The notes beneath the pieces were generated by a model. It was given only the letters and a program-made list of their open reading frames with translations. It did no database searches and had not been told where the DNA came from. This document shows, piece by piece, positions 30,502-36,934 of a stretch of DNA of 45,964 nucleotides (position 1 is its first letter; every line of letters starts with the position of its first letter). The DNA lies in IMG/VR virus record IMGVR_UViG_3300017928_000004, positions 1 to 45,964 of that record. The stretch is one strand, 5' to 3'. The position numbers and the translations under genes were made by a program. The stretch comes from a virus.

Positions 30502-30793
30502 AGTGGCTTACGAACTCGTCAAGGGGCCGATTCCCGAAGGCAAAGACCTCCATCATCTTTGTCACAACCCCCCATGTGTGAACCCCGACCATCTCCAACC
30601 AGTCACACCGAAGGAACACAACCTGTTGAGCGAGAATGTCACAAAACTCAATACGGAAAAGACTCATTGTCCGAGAGGGCATCCGCTTGCAGGGGATAAC
30701 TTGGTTCTCTTCCAGTTGAGGCGGGGATATAGAGAATGTTTGACTTGCAAACGTGAGAAAGAACTACGATGGTATTATGAGCACAAGAAATGA
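30338..30793 (+). CDS. HNH homing endonuclease, 151 aa
   Basis: N-terminal 'RFWPKVRKTEGCWLWTASLD' and 'GYGLFGTWEGGRVRLHGAHR' are typical of phage HNH_3-type nucleases. The core is 'GKDLHHLCHNPPCVNPDHLQ' (H-H, C, N-P-D-H), and a C-terminal CPRGH/CxxC zinc knuckle follows. It has no clear promoter of its own and lies inside a duplicated gene start. Its end overlaps the next ATG. Confidence 0.85.
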   Translation: MPRGIYPHKSLSERFWPKVRKTEGCWLWTASLDTAGYGLFGTWEGGRVRLHGAHRVAYELVKGPIPEGKDLHHLCHNPPCVNPDHLQPVTPKEHNLLSENVTKLNTEKTHCPRGHPLAGDNLVLFQLRRGYRECLTCKREKELRWYYEHKK

Positions 30794-31287
30794 CTCCAAA
30801 AGAGCAGTATCTCGGGCAATTTGCGAACCAAGTAGACATGACCATCTCCGATGAACTTTTGCAGAAGTCCGACGACCCTGTTGCGGATTTGAAGGCCGTC
30901 ACTACCGGAAGGCTGGTCATAGTGGTTCCTAACGAGTGGAACTGGCCCCCTCAACTGGCCCCGATGAAAAATCCCTCACATAAGCGGTTCTACGACGCCG
31001 ACCTCTTGGTGGAGCACCTCGAAGCCGCCGGCTGGGAAACCTATATCCTCCGCTCCATCGAGTCGGGTGGCTGGTCTTGGTTGAGCATAGAAGCCGTAAG
31101 AGGCGAGCCAAGGGCAATCATGTCGTCAGTCCCAGTCCCGAAGCTGGACAGCAAGGAGCGCCGCAAGCAGAAGCGCGCCGCACTACAGAGAGGGCAGTCC
31201 ACTTCCGCTGTGACACCGAGTCCATCGACATCGAACTCAGAGACAGCGCCAAGCTCCGCTCCTGCTGGGCAGACGGGCACCAAGTGA
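30790..31287 (+). CDS. Hypothetical protein, probably frameshifted near its end
   Basis: MTPKEQYLGQFANQVDMTIS, then 'GRLVIVVPNEWNWPPQLAPM' and 'HLEAAGWETYILRSIESGGW'. After about residue 138 this frame becomes Ser/Thr/Pro filler, while the -1 frame encodes 'VHFRCDTESIDIELRDSAKL' and 'RSCWADGHQVRRLTF' and stops at 31304. That unit also occurs in the 117-aa protein at 16270. A one-base deletion or real -1 shift near 31185-31195 would join them. Function unknown. Confidence 0.55.
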   Translation: MTPKEQYLGQFANQVDMTISDELLQKSDDPVADLKAVTTGRLVIVVPNEWNWPPQLAPMKNPSHKRFYDADLLVEHLEAAGWETYILRSIESGGWSWLSIEAVRGEPRAIMSSVPVPKLDSKERRKQKRAALQRGQSTSAVTPSPSTSNSETAPSSAPAGQTGTK

Positions 31288-31306
31288 GGAGGCTGACGTT
31301 TTGAGA

Positions 31307-31471
31307 CTATACTACGATTAGAGGCAACCGAGTTCCTGCGTCCAGCATCTGTCCGTCAATCTCTGCCCATTGGAATCCACAGATTCGGCATTGATGGGGA
31401 GTCAGGTGTTTCCACGACTTGAACCGAATAGCCCCGCACCTATGAGGCCGACCGCACTTGGGGCAGTTCAT
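31307..31471 (-). CDS. Small zinc-ribbon protein, 54 aa
   Basis: MNCPKCGRPHRCGAIRFKSW, then 'HLTPHQCRICGFQWAEIDG'. Two CxxC pairs form a zinc ribbon. AAGGAGG lies about 15 nt before the ATG, one of the few convincing ribosome-binding sequences in the window. A GTG 12 nt upstream in frame is an alternative start. Confidence 0.6.
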   Translation of the reverse strand: MNCPKCGRPHRCGAIRFKSWKHLTPHQCRICGFQWAEIDGQMLDAGTRLPLIVV

Positions 31472-31514
31472 AGTTTCATCCACCTCCTTACCCTTGTCAC
31501 ACTCAATAGATAAG

Positions 31515-31524
31515 GGTTAATTTA
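31515..31524 (+). promoter_or_regulatory. TATA box of the 31547 nuclease gene
   Basis: GGTTAATTTA lies 24-32 nt before the GTG at 31547, so that gene probably has its own leaderless transcript. Confidence 0.5.
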
Positions 31525-31546
31525 GTGGAGGGTTAGAGAGTGTGGT

Positions 31547-32095
31547 GTGCCATACGACAAGAAGGCTGGAGACAAACGCTACCGTGACGCTCACCGAGAG
31601 GAACACAAGGTCTACGCCAAGGACTACTACGAGAAGAACAAAGCTCACCTAGCAGAGAACACGCACGACCATAGGCTAGCCCGCAGGAGAGAGATTCAAC
31701 GGCTCTGGGGCGTTGTCGGTGGAGAGAAGGGGACATGGCGGAATCTACATTGGGTAGACTCTGAGAAGGTCGCTGTCAAGGTTCTCGAAGCCGAGGGCTA
31801 TCATAATGTCAGACGGCTAGACTACTTCAAGACCAGCCCTTTCGACATTCGGGCGGAGAACGAGTCGAGTCAAGTCTGGGTATTCCAGATAACCATGCGA
31901 ACTCACCAAGACTCGCACAGGTGGCATCTCAGGCTTGCTGAGGATTTGGGCCTCTTGTGGCGCGTCCTCTATATCCGTCCTCGATTGGATAAATACATCA
32001 TCAAGTCCCCGTATGAATCAGGATGCGAAGAACTCACACTCGGAGACCTTCAGAACCTAAAGGCGGTTCCCCTTGAAGCTACTGCTAATCAGTAG
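31547..32095 (+). CDS. Putative homing nuclease, PD-(D/E)xK-like, 182 aa
   Basis: Basic helical N-terminus (DKRYRDAHREEHKVYAKDYY, like the DNA-binding arm of phage homing enzymes), then 'VKVLEAEGYHNVRRLDYFKT' and 'SPFDIRAENESSQVWVFQIT'. This gives D-x2-A-E ... Q-x-T, compatible with a restriction-endonuclease-like core. Helix 'SHRWHLRLAEDLGLLWRVLY' follows. The family is not certain. It ends 1 nt before the ATG of the interrupted glycosyltransferase gene, which matters for the bypass hypothesis. Confidence 0.5.
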   Translation: MPYDKKAGDKRYRDAHREEHKVYAKDYYEKNKAHLAENTHDHRLARRREIQRLWGVVGGEKGTWRNLHWVDSEKVAVKVLEAEGYHNVRRLDYFKTSPFDIRAENESSQVWVFQITMRTHQDSHRWHLRLAEDLGLLWRVLYIRPRLDKYIIKSPYESGCEELTLGDLQNLKAVPLEATANQ

Positions 32096-32096
32096 C

Positions 32097-33176
32097 ATGG
32101 CCCTCAGGACGCCCCCGACTAGCTACGGAGAGTAGGCAAACCTACCCGCAGGACTAGAACGGGTCGTCTATGAGGAGGCTAAGGGCCTCCATGAGTTAGG
32201 CCACGATGTCACGCTGGTAGCCACCAAGGACTCCGAGCCTCCCGAGGGCGTCTCCATGATTAAGACCGTGGAGCCGTGGAACAAGCTGAACGACGCACAG
32301 AGGCAGAGCTATGCGAAAGCAGATAGAGTTTGGAACGGCTGGCGAAGCGCCGAGGAAGAGGCTTATGGCTTCTACAGGGACAGGCTCCCAGAGTTCGACG
32401 CCGTCTTGGACGCCTCGTGGGCCAAGTGGAGCTACACCAGCAAGAAGGACGAAATCCTCGGGGTGAACCACTCGGTCAAAAGCTACAACGTCAAGCCTCC
32501 GCGTGACTTCCCCCTGTTCCTTGGAGTGTCTCATGCTCATTCTAGGTTCCTGTCCCAGCAGTTGCACATCCCCGTGAGGACACAGTGGAACCCCGTCGAT
32601 GTAGACGCAATCCCGATGCAGAGGGACAAGTCGGAGAGGCTGCTGTCGCTCAACAGGGTCATGCCCACCAAGGGGATACACTACTTCTTGGATGTCTGCG
32701 AGAAGACGAAGGCCAAGGGAGATGTCGCTGGGGACGATTCCACGCTGGTTCCAGACCAAGGATATGTCAACATGGTCAAGCAACGCTGTGCCAAGAGCGC
32801 GAACGTGGTCTATCATGGGCTAGTCAGTGATGCTGAGAGGGTCAAGTTGCTCCAGAACGCCAAGGCGACGCTCTGCTTCGTCGATGGGGGCTATCAGGAG
32901 GTCTTCGGGATGCAGGCTGTCGAGTCGCTCGCGGCTGGGACTCCAGTGATTGCGGCTGATAGCTGGGGCTTTTCTGACACAATTCAGGACGGCGTGACAG
33001 GGTTCATCATCAAGAACATCGACGAGGCCGTGAAGCGGGTGACCGAGGTGATGGACGGGACTGTCCGATTCGACCCTGCTGTTTGCCGTGCGAGTGCTGA
33101 GAGGTTTGCCCGAGGTCCGATAGCGCAACGGCTGGAAAAGACGCTTAAGTCTGTGCAGAGGGGATGTAGATGGTAG
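32097..33176 (+). CDS. Glycosyltransferase family 4, interrupted by an in-frame TAG at codon 13
   Basis: From the ATG at 32097: 'MALRTPPTSYGE', then TAG (32133-32135), then in the same frame 'ANLPAGLERVVYEEAKGLHE', 'LGHDVTLVATKDSEPPEGV' and an intact GT-B body. The body includes 'LFLGVSHAHSRFLSQQLHIP', 'LSLNRVMPTKGIHYFLDVCE' and the nucleotide-sugar site 'FVDGGYQEVFGMQAVESLAA'. Without the first 50 residues the N-terminal Rossmann domain is incomplete, so use of the internal ATG at 32256 alone should not give a whole enzyme. The paralogue at 27079 shows that only a 21-nt insert separates the two glycines of the entry motif. See findings. Confidence 0.75.
32127..32153 (+). other. Candidate translational bypass element
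   Basis: GGA (32127-32129), then GAG TAG, then a loop and GCA before a second GGA (32151-32153). GTAGG (32132-32136) and CCTAC (32141-32145) form a perfect 5-bp stem with loop CAAA that contains the stop codon. Matching GGA codons, a stop just after the first, and a hairpin between them are the elements of the T4 gene 60 hop. Function here is hypothetical. Confidence 0.5.
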
Positions 33177-33388
33177 AAGATGGATATTGCCAGAAATGCG
33201 AGAGATTCTATCCCGACGCGCAAGAGGCGTTTCAAAAGTGCCCCGAAAACCATCCGCTTCTCCATCACCATGAATGTAGCATCTGCCACAAGACGAAGAT
33301 GTATTTCCAGACTGACGACGATTACTGTGGCCCTGAGAAGCCTCTCATCTGCGGGAGTTGTGCCATAGTTGGCCGCCGAACTGATTGA
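33170..33388 (+). CDS. Multi-Cys zinc protein, 72 aa
   Basis: MVEDGYCQKCERFYPDAQEA, then 'HHHECSICHKTKMYF' and 'CGPEKPLICGSCAIV'. Three CxxC groups plus His suggest two zinc sites. It overlaps the end of the glycosyltransferase by 7 nt. Confidence 0.6.
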   Translation: MVEDGYCQKCERFYPDAQEAFQKCPENHPLLHHHECSICHKTKMYFQTDDDYCGPEKPLICGSCAIVGRRTD

Positions 33389-33396
33389 CGACCCGA

Positions 33397-33612
33397 TTAG
33401 GATTCCCTTTCTCTATACCATGTAGCCAAGACTGCCTTCCGATAACGTGGTATATCCTTGACAACCGCTTCGAGACATTCCTGTGAATGAACTTTCTTGA
33501 TTGTCCATCCAGTCGCCGTCTTGAATGTGACAGTCGCTGTGTCTGGATTCGTCGGCTCATGGAACATCGCCTTACACCAGTCACAACGGGTTCGTCTTTC
33601 TTTTCCAGCCAT
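33397..33612 (-). CDS. Zinc-binding hypothetical protein, 71 aa
   Basis: MAGKERRTRCDWCKAMFHEP, then 'TVTFKTATGWTIKKVHSQEC'. One CxxC and a later His/Cys pair could hold zinc. Leaderless behind a TATA box shared with the divergent HNH gene. Confidence 0.6.
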   Translation of the reverse strand: MAGKERRTRCDWCKAMFHEPTNPDTATVTFKTATGWTIKKVHSQECLEAVVKDIPRYRKAVLATWYRERES

Positions 33613-33635
33613 AAGCTGTGTCTTGGAACCGATGG

Positions 33636-33643
33636 TTAATATA
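33636..33643. promoter_or_regulatory. Shared bidirectional TATA box
   Basis: TTAATATA lies 24-31 nt before the minus-strand start at 33612 and 29-36 nt before the plus-strand start at 33672. One near-symmetric box may serve both genes. Confidence 0.5.
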
Positions 33644-33671
33644 GCTTGTTGATGACTCTGTGGGGTCGTCA

Positions 33672-34151
33672 ATGGCTAGAGCGAAAGGAACGCCCCAGTA
33701 TGGCGGTGCGAAGGGAGCGCGTTGGAGCAAGACAGGGCTACCACACCACTGTCCCAATCACAACAAGCGGGAGAATGGTTGTGCTGAATGTAGACGACTG
33801 AATACGGCATACAATCATGCGCTGAGGCATTTGGACCTCAAACGCTACAGCACCATCCAAACTGCATCCAAAGTTCGTCTGAAATTGGCGGTGATAGCGA
33901 AACTTGGCGGCAAGTGTGTAGCCTGTGGAATGACCGACCCTAGAGTGCTTCAAGTCAATCATAAGAACGGAGGTGGGCTGAAGGAGTTGAAGCGAATTGG
34001 GAGCACCCATATCTATCGCGGGATAGTCTTAGGAACGCGGACAACAGACGATGTGGATTTGAGATGCGCTAACTGCAACATAATCTATGAATACGAGCGT
34101 GGCGCAAGGAGGTGGATAGATGATGGCAGAACTTATCGACAATCCCGCTAA
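33672..34151 (+). CDS. HNH endonuclease, 159 aa
   Basis: Zinc-binding N-terminus 'HHCPNHNKRENGCAECRRL', basic linker, then the core 'GGKCVACGMTDPRVLQVNHK' with 'NGGGLKEL' and 'DVDLRCANCNIIYEYERG'. This is the CxxC ... NH ... CxxC layout of the free-standing HNH enzymes common beside virion genes. Its 3' end overlaps the gene before the terminase by 32 nt, suggesting insertion next to terS/terL. Confidence 0.85.
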   Translation: MARAKGTPQYGGAKGARWSKTGLPHHCPNHNKRENGCAECRRLNTAYNHALRHLDLKRYSTIQTASKVRLKLAVIAKLGGKCVACGMTDPRVLQVNHKNGGGLKELKRIGSTHIYRGIVLGTRTTDDVDLRCANCNIIYEYERGARRWIDDGRTYRQSR

Positions 34152-34374
34152 GCTCGTAGCATACTGCAACCAGAACATCAAGGCGGTCGAGGCTGAGATG
34201 GCCGACGCGGAGCCGGAAATCAGGCTGAAGCTGAGGAACCAACTGCTCGGGTTCACGGAGTTGCTTGAGAAGGGCCTTCACCAACTGCATCAGCAGGGCT
34301 ACCAGACCGAGGACATAGCCGTGGGTGCGCCGACCAAGAAGGGCAGGAGGAAAAGCCGATTTGACGCCGATTGA
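34120..34374 (+). CDS. Helical protein directly before terL, 84 aa (small terminase candidate)
   Basis: MMAELIDNPAKLVAYCNQNI, then 'VEAEMADAEPEIRLKLRNQL' and 'TELLEKGLHQLHQQGYQTED'. All-helical with a basic end (KKGRRKSRFDAD). Position and helical make-up would fit a small terminase subunit, but no helix-turn-helix is obvious. Overlaps the terL start. Confidence 0.4.
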   Translation: MMAELIDNPAKLVAYCNQNIKAVEAEMADAEPEIRLKLRNQLLGFTELLEKGLHQLHQQGYQTEDIAVGAPTKKGRRKSRFDAD

Positions 34375-35206
34375 GCGAGAACAGATGGTTCTTGCTGACC
34401 CCGAACTCTTTGCGGCTAGGGTGACTCTTGAGAGTTGGCGCTGGAAGAATATAGACGGCTGGCAGCGAGAGGTCCTGAAGTTCAGCGAGCGGTTCGCCAT
34501 CCTCAACTGCTCGCGCCAATCAGGGAAGAGTAGCATCCTAGCGGTGAAGGCCCTGTGGACGGCCCTAGTGAACGAGAACTGCCTGGTGCTGATAGTGGCT
34601 GAACAGCGACAGTCGAACGAGGACTTGCGCAAGGTGCGGGAGCTGGTGAGGGGCTACGACAAGTATCTCAGGAAGAAATACGGAGGCTCCCTGACCTGCA
34701 ACCTGCTCACGGAGAACCTGACCTCGCTGGAGTTCGCCAACCACTCAAGAATCATAGCCCTGCCCGCCAACGAGAAGGTCAGAGGCTTTTCGGCACCTAC
34801 TCTGGTGATAATCGACGAAGCTGGGTGGGTGGACGACGAGGTGTTTGTGGCGATAGACCCCATGATGGAGGTCTCTCAGGGGCAGTTGATTCTCGCATCC
34901 ACGCCTAACGGGACAGACGGCTTCTTCTGCAGGGAGTGGAAGACGAACCCGCGCTACAGGCACTTCAGGGTGACTTGGGCCGACTGCCCCCGCATCAGCA
35001 AGGAGCGCATCCAGGAGAGACGGCAGTTGTATGGCGACGCCTTCGTGAACCAAGAGTATGAGTGCATCTTCTTGGACGATGTCTCTTCCCTGTTCCCGGA
35101 GCAGGCCCTCAAGGACTCCATCGACGAGAACGAGAACGTCTTTTCAGCCCAGATGGAGCAGATTCAGAAGGTCATAGGCCCCAAGGGAGACGTGGAACTG
35201 ATTTGA
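34361..35206 (+). CDS. terL: Large terminase, ATPase half, 281 aa
   Basis: Packaging ATPase: Walker A 'CSRQSGKSS' at about residues 50-58, Walker B 'LVIIDEAG' at about 148-155, and coupling motif 'LASTPNG' near 178-184. The N-terminal 'WQREVLKFSERFAILNC' adenine motif precedes Walker A. Start TTG 34361 (MTPIEREQM), with GTG 34325 as an alternative. The protein stops at 35206 exactly where most terminases continue into the nuclease domain; the nuclease is the next gene, coupled by TTGA. Confidence 0.85.
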   Translation: MTPIEREQMVLADPELFAARVTLESWRWKNIDGWQREVLKFSERFAILNCSRQSGKSSILAVKALWTALVNENCLVLIVAEQRQSNEDLRKVRELVRGYDKYLRKKYGGSLTCNLLTENLTSLEFANHSRIIALPANEKVRGFSAPTLVIIDEAGWVDDEVFVAIDPMMEVSQGQLILASTPNGTDGFFCREWKTNPRYRHFRVTWADCPRISKERIQERRQLYGDAFVNQEYECIFLDDVSSLFPEQALKDSIDENENVFSAQMEQIQKVIGPKGDVELI

Positions 35207-35874
35207 GCGCCCGAGAGCGGGATTTCAGAATCGGATTGGACTTCGGACAGCGCCAAGACCATAGTGCGCTCTGCTTGGTCGAGGTCGGCGAGAAGGCCGT
35301 GGTGAAGGCCCTCGTGAAGTATCCTCTCGGGACTGGCTACCCTACAGTGGTGGAGACTGTGGTGGGGCTCTACAAGTCGGTGGTTTCGACCCACACGGAC
35401 GAGGACGGCTCATGGAACGGCACCGTGACCACGTTCGCGGCTGACGCCACAGGGGTAGGTTCTGAGCCAGCCAAGTATCTCCAAACGCTCCTACCTGACG
35501 CTAGGGTCGAGCCCTTCGTGTTCACCAACCAGAGGAAGCGGGAGCTTGTCGGCAAGGTGAAGGTGCTCCATGCTTTCGGGAGGCTGAAGTTCGCCCGCCG
35601 CAAGGGGGATGAAGTCTACAACCGCACCCTTTCAGAGTTGATAACCGAGATGAAACAAGTTCAGGCCAAGGTGGTGAGGGAGGACATGTCGAACCCAGAG
35701 ATTGAGATATTCAAGACGGGAATGCACGACGATTTATTTACGGCTCTTGCTCTTGCTGTGAAGGATATTCATATTGACGAGAGCTGGTCGGATTATCAGA
35801 TGTTTGTTCCTGACAAGACTTGGATGAAGACCCCGCTCGAAGAACGAACCTACCCCGAACCTCTTTTCTTTTGA
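35203..35874 (+). CDS. terL: Large terminase, nuclease half, 223 aa
   Basis: RNase H-like nuclease of the terminase: catalytic acidic residues in 'FRIGLDFGQRQDHS' (D13), 'TTFAADATGVGSEP' (D81) and 'KTGMHDDLFTALALA' (D176/D177). The TTG start overlaps the TGA of the ATPase gene (TTGA), with the frame moving by -1. Together the two proteins equal one normal terminase. Its 3' end is overlapped antisense by an HNH gene for 137 bp. Confidence 0.8.
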   Translation: MSARERDFRIGLDFGQRQDHSALCLVEVGEKAVVKALVKYPLGTGYPTVVETVVGLYKSVVSTHTDEDGSWNGTVTTFAADATGVGSEPAKYLQTLLPDARVEPFVFTNQRKRELVGKVKVLHAFGRLKFARRKGDEVYNRTLSELITEMKQVQAKVVREDMSNPEIEIFKTGMHDDLFTALALAVKDIHIDESWSDYQMFVPDKTWMKTPLEERTYPEPLFF

Positions 35875-36334
35875 TGCTTCCTTCCTGTAGTTGGGCTTCA
35901 GTTTTCTCCGCCATCACGATGAACTGGCAGTTCAGACAGAGAACTCGGAACCCCTCGGGGAAATTGTTCTCGATTAGCCATTCGTAGAAGATTCTCCCGC
36001 CTCTCTTGGCACCGAAGAGTTGTATCAGATGCTTAACCCCACCTCCGTTGATGTGGTCGATGGACAACGCCCTCATGTCGGAGAATCCACAACGCACACA
36101 CACCTTGTCGGGCGAATAGTGCTGGATGACGATTTCCTTCTTCTTTTGGTTGTATCGTCTGGCAATCCATTTCGCCCTCGGCCTGTGAGCCTCGTGGTAG
36201 TTTTTGCGATATTGACGCCTGTGCTCTGGGTCGTGCCAGTTCATACACCTACGACAGAACTTCTGGTTATGCCCAGTCGGAGTGAAGGTCTTGTAGCAGA
36301 TGGCGCATATCTTGTCGTGGAATCTATCAGGCAT
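35738..36334 (-). CDS. HNH endonuclease with C-terminal extension antisense to terL, 198 aa
   Basis: Zinc knuckle 'KICAICYKTFTPTGHNQKFC', linker, then the core 'KVCVRCGFSDMRALSIDHIN' with 'GGGVKHL' and 'VLCLNCQFIVMAEK'. This is the same type as the 33672 and 38344 enzymes. The usual end would lie near 'LNCQFIVMAEKTEAQLQ'; here the frame runs on for about 45 residues antisense to the terminase nuclease gene, so the original stop may have been lost on insertion. Confidence 0.8.
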   Translation of the reverse strand: MPDRFHDKICAICYKTFTPTGHNQKFCRRCMNWHDPEHRRQYRKNYHEAHRPRAKWIARRYNQKKKEIVIQHYSPDKVCVRCGFSDMRALSIDHINGGGVKHLIQLFGAKRGGRIFYEWLIENNFPEGFRVLCLNCQFIVMAEKTEAQLQEGSIKRKEVRGRFVLRAGSSSKSCQEQTSDNPTSSRQYEYPSQQEQEP

Positions 36335-36449
36335 CGGAAGGATGCTCCCTCTTCATGTGCCTCGGCAGATAGGACGCGCCGACCTTCTCGCCGCACTTGG
36401 GGCACTCGACTGGTGGATACTTGCGGGGGTTGCCGTGAGGGGTTGTCAA
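36327..36449 (-). CDS. C2H2 zinc-finger protein, 40 aa
   Basis: TTG start overlapping the upstream TGA (TTGA): MTTPHGNPRKYPPVECPKCG, then 'KVGASYLPRHMKREHPSDA'. The C-x2-C-x12-H-x4-H spacing is a C2H2 finger. Its end overlaps the HNH start by 8 nt. Confidence 0.65.
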   Translation of the reverse strand: MTTPHGNPRKYPPVECPKCGEKVGASYLPRHMKREHPSDA

Positions 36450-36826
36450 TATCCTACGACCGTCTTCACGCCGAACTTGGCCGCGTATTTCTTGGTGGCT
36501 TCGTCTGAAGAATATGGGATACCTGCCTTCTTGACCCATGCTGGCGGGGAATGTCCCTTCGTCATGGAGGCGTAATCTCGCTTGGATATTTGAGGGCCTT
36601 TCCATAGGAACCAACAAGACGACGCGAAAATCATCAAGTCCTTCTCAAGTTGTTTATCGGTTATCGTATCTGTCGCACCCTCGAAAGTGTGAGTGTGATG
36701 GGGTCTTTTGTCTTTACAGTCCCATTCTTCGCGTCGGGTGGCATCTCTCAAGACTGAATAGAGAACCGCGCCAGCAGTCAGATGACTCTCTCTCATGGCG
36801 CAAACCAACGCGGAACCGACGCTCAT
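36446..36826 (-). CDS. Hypothetical protein, 126 aa
   Basis: 'MSVGSALVCAMRESHLTAGA' and 'KQLEKDLMIFASSCWFLWKG', then 'HSPPAWVKKAGIPYSSDEAT'. Helical, no known motif. First gene of a minus-strand unit whose TATA box is flanked by two 10-bp direct repeats, so it is probably tightly regulated. Confidence 0.6.
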   Translation of the reverse strand: MSVGSALVCAMRESHLTAGAVLYSVLRDATRREEWDCKDKRPHHTHTFEGATDTITDKQLEKDLMIFASSCWFLWKGPQISKRDYASMTKGHSPPAWVKKAGIPYSSDEATKKYAAKFGVKTVVGY

Positions 36827-36850
36827 CTTCCTCTACCCCTCTATACCTAC

Positions 36851-36876
36851 TAACGCTACGTTATATTAACGCTACG
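36851..36876 (-). promoter_or_regulatory. TATA box between two 10-bp direct repeats
   Basis: TAACGCTACG (36851-36860), TTATAT (36861-36866), TAACGCTACG (36867-36876). The TATA box for the minus-strand start at 36826 (about 25-40 nt away) is embedded in the repeats. The period of 16 bp suggests cooperative binding of a regulator. Confidence 0.6.
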
Positions 36877-36934
36877 CTAGGGATTCTTCTAGGCTCGGAG
36901 AGTGAAAGTTATGGAAAAGCCTCTCTTCATCGCC

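Noticed and set aside
32097-32153. Group I intron or intein at the glycosyltransferase interruption
   Set aside because: The insert is only 21 bp and lacks splice-site, P-helix or intein sequence features.
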